64,000 nt of DNA from Brachionus rotundiformis (GCA_016802295.1 JAESIW010000137.1:5582146-5646145), one strand, 5' to 3'; positions 31,807 to 45,892 are shown, numbered from the stretch's first letter. Program-made: numbers and translations. Notes: generated from the sequence alone by a model not told the origin.

Positions 31807-33759
31807 TTTAATTTAATAAAATTCTAAGTTATTTTTTTTCATTCTAAGTATCAATTGATTTTTATTTTGTTTTAATTAATTTATTTTCGTCTTTCATTAA
31901 TAAATTTGTTTTTAATTTTTTGGTTAAATTAAAATTTGAAAAAATTAAGTATGCTTACTCAGTTTATTTTAGAATTCCGAATAAATACTATATAAACAAA
32001 AAAATTAAAAATAATTATTACAGCGGTTTTAAAGTATCTATATGTTTTACCTTTTCTTTTTTTAATACAAAAATTAAATTTTTCAGGATTAAGACGTAAC
32101 ATTTGTTAAGAAAATAAAAAAGTTAAGAGATTAAACATTCAATTTTTAATTAATTTCGAAAAAAATTTAAAATCAAAGGCATTGTTTTTTTGATAAAAAT
32201 TGTACATTTAACATTGTTCGACCTTTTTTTTTTTAATTATTGAGACAAATTATTTGTGAAAATTTTTTATAAAATGTAGGTCTAAATCGCTATGATTTTA
32301 AAAAATGTAATCAAATAAATATTTTTTTACTAGATAGTATTGTTGAAATTGATCTCTTTAATTAATGTAAAAAGCATTTCACTTTTAATCTACTGTAAAG
32401 ACAGGCATAAAAAACAAATTTTCATTTTTATTTATCAAGATTAAATTTGATGATAAATAAAATATAAAATAAAGTATGTTGAAACTTATTTTAAAGTAAA
32501 TTGATAAAAAATTTACCTTTTTTAATTAAGTAAAATAATTTTAGATTTTAAAAAACTTTCATTTTCTTTAAATATTATCAATCTTAAAGTCAAAAAAATT
32601 TATTAATGAATAGATTTTTTAACATCTTAATATAATTAACAATAAAAAAATAAACAAATTTAAAGACCTTTTAAAAATCGTCGTATTTATTTAAATATCA
32701 AATCAATTTTTTGGTAGAAATATTTTATTATTATACCAAAAATTTATCAAATTTTGATTTTTAATTTATTTTCGATGGTATTTGATAATTATGATGTTAT
32801 AGAATTTAGTCATAAAAAAAATTCAAATAATTTTATTTAAAACAAATTTAGATAATTGAAAAACCTAGATTGTTAGCAATTCGTATCAAATATTTTAATG
32901 CATCAATAATTTTAGTAAATTCAAAAAATTAAATATACGAAAAATTTTGATATAAACAACCATGATATATATTATGATTGTTAACGTTTAGCTTAGAAAG
33001 TTTGAGGTAAATGGTGGAAGTTTTTTAAAATTTCTATAATTGATTTTTAAAAATTTAATTTAGAATTTAAATTTATACAATAAAAAAATAATCTGCAAAT
33101 TTTATCAAAAAAATTGGTTTGGAAACTAAATAATTTGTTTACCGAAATTAAATATATTTTAAATAATTAATCATTCATTTAAGATTTCTTGTCAAATATT
33201 TTTCAAACACGAGTTTTAAAAATTTGTTGATTAAATTTTTATTTCATTTTAACCCAGCTTTATGCAATAATTAGGTTAGAAAACTTTAATAAAAGTTCAA
33301 ATTTTGATTCTTGATTTTTAAAAATTTAAAGTTTAAAGAAATTAATTCTTTATTTTTAGTTAGAAATCATTCAAGTACTTTATTAGAAGCCTTTTAAAAT
33401 TTTAAACAAGATTTCTTTTTGTCATTGGATCCAAGTATTTTATTTTTTTAAAACCTTGTTTTTCAAAAAAAAAAAGATTCCTAAAAACATATATTAGACC
33501 CGTTGAACACAAAATCCTCAAAAAACATAATTCAATACATAATAAAAAAATTTATTAAACTTAATTTGATTAAATAAATTTTAAATATTAAATTTTTGTT
33601 TTAAAAATAAATTTTTCTAAATTATTGTTTTTGATCTTGGTTTTTAATGAGAACATTATCTAAAATATATAAAACGGAACAAGATAAAAACAAATCGCTT
33701 AAACAAAGTTATTTACAAAAAAAAACATTTAAAAAAAAACTAAATTTTCTTTTATTTCT
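31807..33759. other. Very AT-rich spacer between GOPC and FoxO 3' ends
   Basis: Consists almost only of A/T runs. It contains the 3' UTRs of the two convergent genes. I see no gene or structured repeat. Confidence 0.5.
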
Positions 33760-35442
33760 TTAATTTCCATAAAAACACCCAATTGGAGCCGAATTAGTGA
33801 CATTTGTAATTTGATTTGTTTGATAAACAGAATACGAATTTGCTTGACCGGCAGTGCCATTTGTTTGGTTCTTGAAAAGTTCATTAAAATCATCATAGCC
33901 AGAAACTGTTGTTTGGTTTATTAGCGAACTATTGATGCTTGCTGGGGTCATTGGTAAGCTCTGTTGTCCCGTTTTATTCAGCCTATTACTGAGATCATAC
34001 GAAGAAGTTGACGCAGTTGAAGTAGTCGATGCTGTGGAGACTGGCGATGACACATTTGGTGCTTTCTGATAACTTTGATTAAAATACAAATTCGAATTGT
34101 TCATTTGTGGCATCACATAGCCCTTGGAATAAGATTGATTATTGCTTAAACATTGATAATTATAGTAATGTGAGCTTTTATTAAGGCCATTGTTTTGGTA
34201 TGAATAATCAGCTATATTCGAAGATGGATACGACATCGAATTTTGGTAAAAGTCTCCGGTATATGATCTATAGGTAACGTTTGGTGTTACTGTAGGAGTC
34301 GGTGGTGTATTTGACGGCTTTTGTAAAGCCGTTCGAAGTATGTTGCTTGATAGATTGAAATTTGACGGCGAAACGGGTGAATTTACAGCGGTAATGTCCA
34401 GTTTTTCTGTTTTTGTATCCGGTTTTTTGGCATTCTTTGCTTTTTTAGCGCATTTTGGTTTGGATTTTTTGGTCTTGTCTTCAAACTGTGCTTCAGTTGG
34501 GCTACGACGTGTTTTTTTCATTTTGACTTCATCCGTTTTGGTCTTTTCCAATTTGTCTTTATAATTATCTGTGATCAGTTCATCTTGACCATTTGAGTTA
34601 ATTGCATATTTGCTCACATCCGGATTGATCATCCACCATGAGCTCTTGCCAGAACTTTCATTCTGCACTCTGATAAACCTGTTATGCAATGATAAATTGT
34701 GTCTAATTGAGTTCTTCCATCCGGCACTGCTGGTTCTGTCAAACTTTTCTTTGAAATATGGAACATATTTTATTATCCAATCGTAAATTTGAGACAAAGT
34801 GAGCCTTTGTTCAGCGCTTGATTCAATAGCCCTAGTAATCAGTTCAGCATAGGACAGATTTCCCCATGAGTTTTTTCTTTAAATTTTAATTTTAAAAAAG
34901 AATAAGAAAAGAGAAAAAAATTAAGCTTTTGTTTACCTTGGTCCATTTTGCTTTTTGAGACCAAGTTCGAATTCAATCGATTCAGCCAATTCGGCATCGT
35001 ATTCAGCTATTGGATCTCTTTTGGACTTTTTTATATAAACATTATCGACGCGATTTAGATCGTCAATGACAGTAGTTTGGATAATGGTTGGAAAAGGCTT
35101 TTGGCCATTATAGTCGGTATAATTAAAAGGATATTGTTGATTTAGTGGATAGTTTGGCGATGAGGATTCATTTGATGATGGAGGAGAGTTTGAGCCCAGA
35201 GACTGTGGTGGAGGTGCTGAAAAGTAACCAAATTCTCGGCTATCTGTTGTCTTGAGGCGTTTGGCCTCGGAATCCGTATGGTCTTCGGACAATTTTTGCT
35301 TCTTGCACTCGGAATCATCGAATACCGATTGGTAGTTTAATTGCAGCAATTGATTATTGTCCAAAAAATATTGGTTCGGTGCAAAAGTACCACTAAATGC
35401 ATTTTGGTAAAATGGATCATTGTTATTCAGATTCGAAGTCAT
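33760..35442 (-). CDS. FOXO: FoxO forkhead transcription factor
   Basis: Exon 1 is 35442-34937 and exon 2 is 34876-33760, joined by a 60 bp GT-AG intron within the start of the forkhead domain, giving 540 residues. The domain (about 168-260) reads W-G-N-L-S-Y-A-E-L-I-T-R-A-I-E-S-S-A-E-Q-R-L-T-L-S-Q-I, then S-S-A-G-W-K-N-S-I-R-H-N-L-S-L-H and F-I-R-V-Q-N-E-S-S-G-K-S-S-W-W-M. The short insertion before helix 3 (D-R-T-S-S-A-G) and the K-S-S-W-W-M wing identify FoxO rather than other Fox classes. A basic nuclear-localisation stretch follows, then a low-complexity Asn/Ser/Tyr-rich tail. FoxO integrates insulin, stress and longevity signals. No R-x-R-x-x-S/T AKT consensus site is visible anywhere in the protein. 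A TTTTAG 17 bases upstream of the ATG (35459-35460) suggests a spliced 5' UTR. Confidence 0.96.
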
Positions 35443-38400
35443 GCTTTTTTCATAATATCTAAAATTGTGATTTTAATAGAAAAAAAAATTAATTGATTCA
35501 TTTATTTTGTGTTGGAAATAAGTAGGTTTATAACAATTCAGGTGCTGAGATGAAAAAAATTAGGTATACCTTTAGGTTACACTCGAGTGCTTGTTTATCT
35601 AAGCAATTAACTGTTTTTGATTTATGAGTATGGTAAATTTTTTTTTTTTTTTGAGGAAATTTAAAGATTTTTTCCGAAAAAATTTTGCTTAAAAAGTTTT
35701 AATTGAATCAATTAAAATCCATTATCTATATTTTATTGTTTCAATATTTTTTTTAATGATTCGGAATTGTTGGATACATTAACTCTGACGAAATATCTGC
35801 AATAAAAATGAATCAAAGAATAAATTAAAGCAAAATAGATTAGAAATTCATTATCTCTTCTAAATTCATCTCTCTCTTAGTGTCTCTAATCGTCATTGTT
35901 CCCTAATTAATGCAACTTTGATTAGGCCTGATCGAATGCTTTTTATGATAATGATAAATAATTAAGTTTGTTTCTTCTCGGAATGCACTTAAATTAGCAG
36001 ATAATTTACACCCTTAACTTTTAATTGCAGTTGGGTTCCAATCGATATAGAATTTATTTTTTTTTATTTAAAAGATAATTACTTTGATATTGCCAGGTCT
36101 CTTTGGAGACCGAAACTTGATTTAACTTAAAATAAAAACTTAAATTATGTAATCTAAAAAAAATATAGAATTTTTATATTTTCTTTTGATCTTTAGAAAA
36201 CGACATCTAAAGCAAAATACATTCGATGAGATTTGAAATGTATTTTGCTCACCTAAATAAATGATAACAATTAACCGGCCCTTTCGGTTATCAATAAATA
36301 ATATTCTCAAAATATTTTTTGATGTCTCAATTTGTCGATGGCATAGCTCTAAGTGAAATTCGCACAAGATTCATTTAGTCTATTAATCATATTATCTACA
36401 AGATTATCAGTTACCATGACAACAGTAAGCCATTGCGATGGGCATACCAAGTGCTTCGAATAATGCCGGGATGCGTTTCCTTAAGTTTGCTTGCCAAAAT
36501 CAATTCAAGTATAAAATATTTTAAAATGGAATTTTAATTGTGACTTAATTAGAAGAAAAATTATCTCATAGTATTGAATGAGAAAGAAAAGAAAACTACA
36601 AGGATCTATGAGAGGAGTAATTTTCTAAAAAGTAGATAAATCGAAAAAATTCAATTTGTTTGAGTTAGTAATTAAAAATCGGATTCAAAACCGATTATTA
36701 AAAAAAAATTAAAAATCAATCAAGTAAAACTAATCTTAGATATTGGCAAAAATTAAAATCTCGACTAAAAAAAAAATGCCAATTTGGCCACAAAAAAGAG
36801 GGGCTAACATTTAAATCATCGACTTTTTGTTTGTTTGTATGATTCGCTCCAAAACTTTGAGTCTTCTTGCACGGTTCTACTGGTTATTAATTAAAATATA
36901 AATTTTAATTAAAAAACCATAATTAAAACGAACCAAGGTAAGAGCGCGCGCACACACAAATCAAATAAAAATTAGATTAGATAACTATTTCTTGCACAAT
37001 GACAAGTTAGCAACAAAAAAAAGCACTAAATTTACTCTTCCCATTATTATTCAATTCATTCAAGCTTTAAAATGAGAGTCATTTGTCTCTCTGAAGCTGC
37101 ATCAAATATTAAATAGATAAATTTAAACTATTAGGTAAAATATTTAGTTACTCTGGTATACAATTACAATCTACATTGGTCTTAATTGGCTTCTCAGTTA
37201 CCAGTAACCTACACGATCAGATTGCCTATCTAAATTCGATTGTCGTAAGCGCATTTATTGATTTTTAATAAGAGAAATTAAAAAAAAAAAGCAGCTATAA
37301 AGTTTTTATTTGATTTAAATTTTGTTTTTAGGCAATTAAATTAGCTTAGACCCAGAGGTGAGCATTTTAAATCGACAAGTTAATTATTTATTTAGTTAGC
37401 CGTAAAACAAGATCAATTACTTCTTAAGCCATTTGCGGATAAGAAAATTACAATTGGCGTTTGATTATCGATTTTGTTTACATTACAGACAGAATTTTGG
37501 CTTACCTTGGAACTTAGAATCTCTCAATATCCAGACATTAAATGCAAATAGAAAAAAATATTTTGTTTTTTTTTAAATTATTTTTTCAAAAATATTCGAA
37601 GCATGAAAATTTAATCAAATTTGAAAAAAAGATAGATCACCTTTAATATCGATTTAATCCAGATATACTAATTAGTCTAAACACATACCATATCTTTGAT
37701 TTACACCTGTAAACCAATACTTTCAGTCGAAATATTTCTTTTATGTTTTTGTCGAAATTTAGATATTAAATAAATCTTGTTCAAATAAATAAAAAGTGAT
37801 ATTCTAAAATCACAAAAACAACAAATACTAATTTTTTTTCTACTACTTATTTTGCCCGCATCTATTCTACTGACATATGACATTGGAGTAAAATTACACC
37901 TAGAGCAATTCATCTACCCAAAAAAGGCCATGTTTAAATTTTAAATTAATAAGTGAACATTTAAATTATAACATTACAAAAAAGGTGATCAAATATTTTT
38001 TCTCCAAAAATATACTTCATTACATAATCTTTTTTGTTATTATCACTAAAAATAGCTTAAAAAATTAATTTCTTAAAGGGTCTGTGTGAATAACCAAGTC
38101 ACCAAGGGACTGTCTCTAAAAATAAGACATTTCTCGTACTGTTTAAAATGTCTCAGTCCTTATCTTTAATTTATAAAAAAGATTTAATTTCCCTCAATTT
38201 ATTTTCTAACTGTTTAAGTAATTTACGTCAAACTATTAGAACTAATTAACTAATTAATATCCTTTATGTGGAAAAAAAAACATAGAATATTTTGCATAGT
38301 TTGTCGTAAATCAGTAAATTAAAACTTTTGAATTATGTAAAAATTAATATATTAATTAATAAAAGCGAACTTAAAAGGTTTATTGTCAAGAATAGCCTCA

Positions 38401-41400
38401 AGCTCATAAAATTAATTTATTTTTAAAGGCCGTTTAATCTACAAAATTAAACATCCATAACAAATAGGCATTTAATTTTTTTTTCAAAATTTCTTACCTT
38501 CGTCAATAAATCACTTTTTTTCAAATTTGGTCAAATTAAATTATAAAGTTAATTTAAATAAAAAAAAAAATAAAACACCAGTGTTTGTATAATTTTTAAC
38601 GGGCTTTAAGTTTTAAATTTTTTTTTGAATCTGACTATTTCTCTCTTAGAGGTTTAAATACTTAAGAAACTTAAGAAAAAAACTCTTCTCAAGTTTGTTT
38701 TCTTTTTAAATTTCGAGTTTTATAAAACTAGAAAATTGTATGGTATTCCATCTTCATTCTCTTCAAAATTATATAATTCCCAAATCTTTCGAATTTTAAT
38801 TATTCTCTCCTCTCTATTCTCAGCCTGAATACAAACACTAAAACACTAGAAACGCAAATTGTCGAATGCTCTTCAGCTCCTTATTGACTTGAACAATAAC
38901 TTTTTCTTTCTCTCTCAGTTATATTTAGTGCTAACCCTTGAAAAATTTCAAACGTGTCCAACAAATAAAGCTCAAGAATTCAAGATCTTGTTCAAACTGG
39001 TTATTAAGGTAAGTATGAAGGCCGACGACTCCGCTATCTGGATACATCCTTCTACTAATTATTCAAATTTCTTTAAAAAAATATTTAAAAAATTAATTCC
39101 TCTTTGATTGATTTGTGTTTGCTGAACTAAATTAAGCACTAGACATTATGAATTTTAGCCGGATTGAAATTAAAACTTTACCAAATAGAGAATACTTAAA
39201 ATAATAAAAATAAACTTTGAAATTTTTTTTATTGAACCAAAATTAAAAAAATATTCTTCCTTAATTTTTAAATGTATAAAAAATCGATAAGACTTAGCTT
39301 TAACAAGAAAAAGAAACTTAAAAAAGTTAGCTTTTCCTAATTAGTTTAAGCGTTTAGGGCAACATTAAACGTTTATTACATTAGCAAATGAAAACATTGG
39401 CTAACCGACTGACTGAGACATTTGACCATGATTTCGAGAGACGGCTATCAAAACAATGGACTAATCTAAACGCAAATTTTGTCTAATTTAACCACTCATT
39501 ATCTGTTAAAATTTATTTAAATTAGATTTAGATAGACAAAATAAGGGGACAATTTGAAAGGATTAGGGACTTTGTGAATGAAACTTATTGACTATGTTTT
39601 AAATCCCATAAACTCATTTAAATCGAGCAAAAATCAGATTGTTCGAATTCAATAATGCATTAAAATTTCATTGATTTGAATTCGAAATGAATATCAGCAA
39701 GACATTACATGTTCATGGCACAACATAGTTATGTAATTAGATAAAAAGATCTGGTGCTAGTAATCTAAACTCATCGTACCATGCGCATTGAAATTTAAAT
39801 TATAAATACTTAACAATAAAACAAAACAATAATTTTCTTGGGAAAAATTTCGTAGTTTATTTTTCAAATTGGAAATTATTTTTTTAAAAAAAATATTTTT
39901 TACATAATTTTTAATCGCTTTTATGAATTACCTTAAAACATGGTCAAAAGTCACAGTTAATTTAAGCCTTTAGCCAAAGCTCAGAAAAGGATATTTTATT
40001 TTTTAATTGTTGGAAATTTTTTATTTTATTAGAAAAAAATGATTTTAATTAAGACAAATCTTTAGGTGGTTAGAAAAAAGTAGAATTCTTGAGAATAAAG
40101 AGACTTGATTTGACTTTTAAAAATACATTAATAAATAAATTCTTCATCAGCAAATTCGAAGAGAACAGTTGTTTATTAAGGCTTCAAATATTAAAAAACA
40201 CCAATGCTGAAAAATTAGCTTAGATAAAAAAAATATTAAAGAAAAAAAGAAAAATAATTCTCTAAATGAACACTTATTTTGAAAAAGTCTTAATTATTAT
40301 ACTACAATTTACTGGATTACATCCTTAATTTAACCCATAACAAATATTATATCATTTGAATCAATTGGGAATATTTTTATCATTGTATTTAAAATATTTA
40401 AAAAATCTTCCTTTTTTTTCTTAATAAAACCGGAAGTTAGCTTGGTTATTTCTAAAGATTTATATTAGCTTTAATAAATTAATATGTTAAATTGAAAAAA
40501 CGTTTCGACCCTTTTAAACAATTAACTTTAATCTAAAAATAAAAAAAATAAACCAGAATTCAATTTTATTGTTATTTTTAATTATGAAATTAAAATATTA
40601 TTTGAACATTAAAAAATTGTGATTTTGATTGATATCGATCGTTAAATAAATCATAATTTAGACCTTAAGTCCATGTAGTATTCAAAACTATTATCTAAAA
40701 AATTTCTTACCGGAATGAATAATTTTCAAGATTTAAAAAAGAGCAATTAGGTAAAAACTAATATTTTAATACGAAATAGTCCGAAATTATTCCATTTCTA
40801 GTTATTTTAGATTCTATTATTCAAACAAATTGTTTAAACTGGTAATATTTTATAAAAGAAAAATCAAGTTAATTAAGTAAATAAAATTTTGTTAAAAGAT
40901 TTCAATTTGAATTTTAAATTCATAAAGTAAACACCCGACTCTCTTTTCAATGTGAGCTCATACTGTTTCATTCAATTAAAACTCGAACAAAAACCAGAAT
41001 TTGAATAACTCTTTGAATAAACAATTATAAAATTTATTAATAATTTAATACCAATGGGCAATTAAGCAATATTGCACATTTAAAGTTTTTAATTAATCTT
41101 ATATTGTACAATCTTAATGAACCTAATTTTGCTGATAAAATATTTAAAAAAAAAAGAAGAAAATTCTAATTTCTATTATTCGATTCGATGAAAGATAAAC
41201 TTTTATTATCTAATCTAGTTCTGCTACTAAAAAAATACTCCTACTGTTGATTAAATTTTTGTGCCTACTTTAAAATAGATAAATCTTTTGATAGCTTAAA
41301 TTTTTGACATATTTTAAAATTTGATTTAAAATATTCATACAAAATCAATCAATCAAATCTCAGCTAATATCATTCACACCGGTATCTCTTTGCTATTATT

Positions 41401-42214
41401 TTTTTTCTCTCATCAATTTTGGGAACAAACAAAATTAATTGAATTATATAAAATGACTCCTTAACAGGTGTATTTTATCAAGGGACTGGATTAAGTTGAG
41501 GATTAATTAAATTATTAGAAATTAAATTACGATTCATTCAAAAAAAATTTGCCTATCATTTAAGATACATTTAAAATTGAATTAAAATTAATTCAATTTT
41601 AGGATTAGAATAGCCGTAAAGAGAGTGATTTAGGTAACTAATCCTCGATAGACCTTTCAGTCAATAATTACGTGATAGATTTAATTACGAAATAAGTTGA
41701 AATTGAGTAAGAGCTTTGATGATGGGAGAGAGAAAGTTGTCATAGTGATTTGGTCGAATCCGGCTCAAACTCTCTAGTTCACCTTTTTTCAAATAATTTT
41801 CTTAAGGATCTCGTATAAGGAAATAAGTTATTTAATTATTCAAACTTTTATTTGGTCCCGAGTGTATACTTTTGCCAAGTGTTTTAGCAAATTAAAATTT
41901 TTTTCAATTTATTTTATTAGAAATATGCCTAATTAAATTAAGTTTTTAATAAATTTTGTTTTAAAATCTATTTTAAATGATTAGGTCATTTCTGGAATGA
42001 CGTCAAATTTTTAATTAAATCCTTAAATAGCGCATGTTGTTAATTTCTTCATTAATAAATAAAATCCTTCTGTTAGAAAAAACAAAATCATTAAAGGTTA
42101 TTTAAATACCTTTTATTTAAAAATCTCAAATTGCATCACTATCAAATGCTTGACTTAAACTTTAATTAGAGATAAAAATACTGACAAAAAAAATTTATTA
42201 GCTTTTTTGATAAA
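35443..42214. other. 6.8 kb noncoding region upstream of FoxO
   Basis: No convincing ORF; the longest frames are low-complexity. Patches richer in G/C occur near 35870-36010, 36400-36500 and 37180-37520, and could be conserved regulatory DNA. A GC/CA alternating run lies at 36946-36957. An octamer-like ATGCAAAT word is on the plus strand near 37543. Minus-strand donor consensus CCAAG|GTAAGCC at about 37502-37513 could end a noncoding FoxO leader exon. A plus-strand donor (TTAAG|GTAAGT) lies at about 39005. These are weak single-site signals. Confidence 0.4.
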
Positions 42215-45200
42215 ATGAATGGCAAACTTTTAATATTTATCTACATTTTCTCATTTTCCTCAGCAACTAGGTCCAAGTTTTCGCGCACTAAACTGTATCA
42301 AGATGTGTTTTTTCCTAAAGAAATGCTGCAAGACCCCATTGATGAATTGGAAGATGATTTGGATTTTGAAGAGGAGATACAGCTTAATTACGAGCAACCT
42401 TTAAATCTAGAATTTAAAAAATTTCCAAGCTTAGAGTCTTTTTTTCATTTTGTTTTGGCTCATAATGTCCTAAAGCCTACTTCATCCGAAGAAAATTCAA
42501 TTGAAATCGCTAATGTATCAAACCTGCCTTTTGAATTTATATCCAATTTGTTCAATAACTCTTCCTATATAAAATCAAAGAATACTTGGAGACTAAAGTT
42601 TGCTTGGAAAAACTTATCTTTGTTTTTAACTAAGTTTAGTTAATAGTGGCAATGTGTGTAACTCTAAAGTTGTGTATCTAGATCCGATCCAAACTTATCA
42701 TACATATCAGTTCGATTTTAAATGTGAGCTAAGAGAAGATAGTGAAATTTGCCAAGTTTATTTAATTACCGGATCAAAAAATTATACAATTCATATTTCT
42801 ACATTTTGTTGTCCTGGATATGAACTATGGAATAACTCATGCGTTAGAAGTAAGCTTTTTGATTTAAAAAGTTCTAATAGATTGAAGCAAATAAATCTTG
42901 ATTTATATGAAAAATTAATTAATTATTTATATATTTTTTGTCAATCTAAAACGACAATTCTTTCTAAAATTAATGAATTAATTTGAAGTTAGCAGTACAT
43001 TACAAGTTTTTAGTAAAGTAAATAGACTTTAATTTAACGATTTAGTCAATAATTAATTATTCATTATTAAAATTAAAATTAACAATTTTTAAATCTGACT
43101 TTAGTTTATTGTTATGCTTTTGAAAGTCGATATTTTAAAATTTTTAACTGAAACATTTAAGACGACTAATTTTTATAATTTTATGATATAATTAATTGTT
43201 TTGATTTTTCTTCAAAAATTTATATGAAAATTTGTAAATAATTGTTATATTAAATTAATATAATAAGTACATATCCGAAATTATTTTTTAAATGTTAAAT
43301 TCGTTACTTTAAATTGATTTCTAAATAAATTCAAATAAAAAAAACAAATTATACTTAATTTAAACAAGTTTTAATTAAAAAAATATTCATGAACGAAGCG
43401 TCTAATTAAAAAAACCTTGATTAACATTTTAAAAATTTTTAGAATTAAGATAAAATATTAGTAAATTTTTTAATTTAAAAATTTCAAAAAGAAATCATTC
43501 ATTAATTAGTATTTAGAATAATTTTCATGAATTTGAGGCATATTTATGAAAAAGACCTTCCAGGTAAATTTTTTTATAAATATTTAAAAGTTTAGTTGAT
43601 TGATTATAGTTCTATAAAGAATTTTTTATAAAATTTTTTTGAGAGGCTTTTGTATAAAATGGATTTTAAATAAATTTCAAAAATTATTTTATTTGAAGCC
43701 ATTTAAATGAATCTTTCTCCTTGATTCCTTGATTCGGCTTCTTTAAATAAATAAAGTATTTATCTTAGATAATATTTTTGTATTACTAAGATAAATTAAA
43801 AATCCCTAAATATTAAAAAGAATTAATTTATAAAATTTTAAAGTTAAACTTTATAAAAATCTCAGTTCTAAGAAATGCAAATAAGTATTAAAATGGTAAA
43901 GAAGATAAAAACTTAATAAATGAATTAACCATATCAAATTAATTTAAATATTATTTGATTTTTTACTTCATAAACATACTTCATATTCATTTCGATCAAA
44001 AAATAAGGTTAATATTTTATTTTATTTTAGCAAGCTATCCAAATTATTTTTTTGATGAACTTGTTGAAAGTATTGAAGTTATCAATAGAACCGTGGCCGG
44101 CTATCTAGAGTTATCTGATATAGATTTATATTCTGACATAGGCCAAGAATTCTACCATGTATTCAATAAAGTTACGGATCTTCTCTTGGGTGATTCGAAA
44201 ACCAAATTAACAATTTTTCTTTGGGATAATCGAATTTTTTTGGATAAAATCAATCAATTGTTCAACAGTGATCAATATGAAATAAACGAGATATTAAATG
44301 AAATTAATTTAATTTTAATAAACCATGTTGCTGATTTGCACCATCCAACTCAGTCATTAATGTCTAATACAAAATTACCACAATCATTAGGAAATTTGCG
44401 ACTATTCAAACAAAATATAAACAATGTAATTTAATATAATTTTTTAAAATATAAAGCTATTTTTTTAAAGATTTCAAGAATTTTTGTTAATTGTTTTGAG
44501 ATTCATTCAGCCAACAATTATTTCAAAAAACTCGATGGAGTGCATGAATATCAGCTAATAATTCATAAACTAGAAGAAGGATCTCTTTTAGTCCCTGGTA
44601 GACAAACTCTGTTTGATAAACTTGAAAATAATATTCTTCTTACAACTAGGACATTTATAATATTTAAGGAAATATTTACTAAAATTTCGGATTTGTTGTT
44701 TAATGAATTAAATTCATTCAGTGAATTTAAAACTTTGTTTATTCCATCAGATCAAGCTTTCAAAAATTTGACAGATGATGAAATACAATCAATTATAATG
44801 GATGAAAAATGTTCATTAAATTTAGTTAAAAGAAATATTGTGAAAGAACATGTCTGTCCAAATCAAATTTATAAACACAATGCAAATTTTGAAATTTCTG
44901 ACAAGCAGATTGTTGAAGATCTCGGAACTAACCAGATAGGAACTTATAGTCCATGGTTTAGGACAATTCAAATAAACCAAAACAATTACCTGATTTTCGA
45001 TAATCAACTAGTTCGCATGTCACGGTCAAGCTTGACAGTAAATGGGGTCATATATGCGATTAGTAACTTGAATACCCAAAATTTTTATCTACTGAATCAA
45101 ATGGTAGAAAGCTTTATGCATAAAATATCGCCTAACTTTATTAATTATTTGGATCATAACTGGAGAAATGTCATTAGGGATAATTCGAACAATTGTACTT

Positions 45201-45892
45201 TAATACTTCCCGGGCTAAAATTTAGCCAAAATGAAAACAAAATGAATAATATGTTGAGGATAGAAGATTATCTTTTTAGACCGAAATTTAGTATGTATGA
45301 GTTAAATAGTGGTCAATTGATTTATAGTATAAGCCACAAACAATATTTAATAAATTCTATCTCAACATCCAGGAAATCATTTGATTTATTTAAATATCTA
45401 CCTGAAAAATATTTCTATTCAAAGTACATTAATTGCCAAGAGATTGAGGAGTCTCAAATATCTGGTTGTAATTCGGAATTGTTTTTTTTTAACAGCCATT
45501 TAAATTATGTTCCTGATTTGGACAACAAACCGCTTCTTTCTTATATTAAAAGTGATTATGATTTGGCTTATTTTTATCAAATGGTCATTAGATGTGGTAT
45601 AAAATGCGAACAATTTTTGCTTAATTTGGAACAAAAACCTAAGCAAAATTCAACTGGATACACATTATTTTTGCCAATTAATAATTTTACATCTGATAAT
45701 TTAATTTTAGACATGAGGAAAAGATTCTTCTATGAAACTTTATGTGAATCAATGCTATTAAGTGAAAATTTTAGTGTTAAAAATTTTTTAAATAGAGTTT
45801 TTAAATCGAATGAATTGACTAAATGGATAAAAAAAGGTCAATCTTATTTGTCTAAAAATGGACTTCTCATTCATAAAGTTGATTGGATCTAA
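42215..45892 (+). CDS. Secreted EMI/FAS1 protein (periostin/TGFBI-like, divergent)
   Basis: Exons 42215-42597, 42647-42849, 44031-44425 and 44471-45892 join in phase to 800 residues. Introns are 49, 1181 and 45 bp, all GT-AG. Residues 1-20 form a signal peptide. A Cys-containing region ending F-C-C-P-G-Y-E-L-W (about 130-195) matches the end of an EMI domain. Four FAS1-like units follow. The second is clearest, with T-L-F-I-P-S-D-Q-A-F-K-N-L-T-D-D-E near 420, a L-x-x-N-I-V-K-E-H-V helix and S-S-L-T-V-N-G-V-I-Y-A-I. EMI plus four FAS1 domains is the periostin/TGFBI layout (human 836 and 683 residues). Such proteins are matrix-associated adhesion and integrin ligands. FAS1 units 1, 3 and 4 are strongly diverged. 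The acceptor at 42646 was chosen because an earlier AG (42639) would create an immediate stop. Confidence 0.87.

Noticed and set aside
36140..36367. 75-residue minus-strand ORF upstream of FoxO
   Set aside because: No recognisable domain, frame ends in AT runs and lacks splice support.
37701..37913. 70-residue minus-strand ORF with Cys residues
   Set aside because: Cys spacing (M-N-C-S-R-C) hints at a finger but does not continue; no flanking exons found.
38859..39107. 82-residue plus-strand ORF
   Set aside because: No ATG at the given start (TTG), no family resemblance and interrupted by a strong donor site; at most overlaps a noncoding exon.
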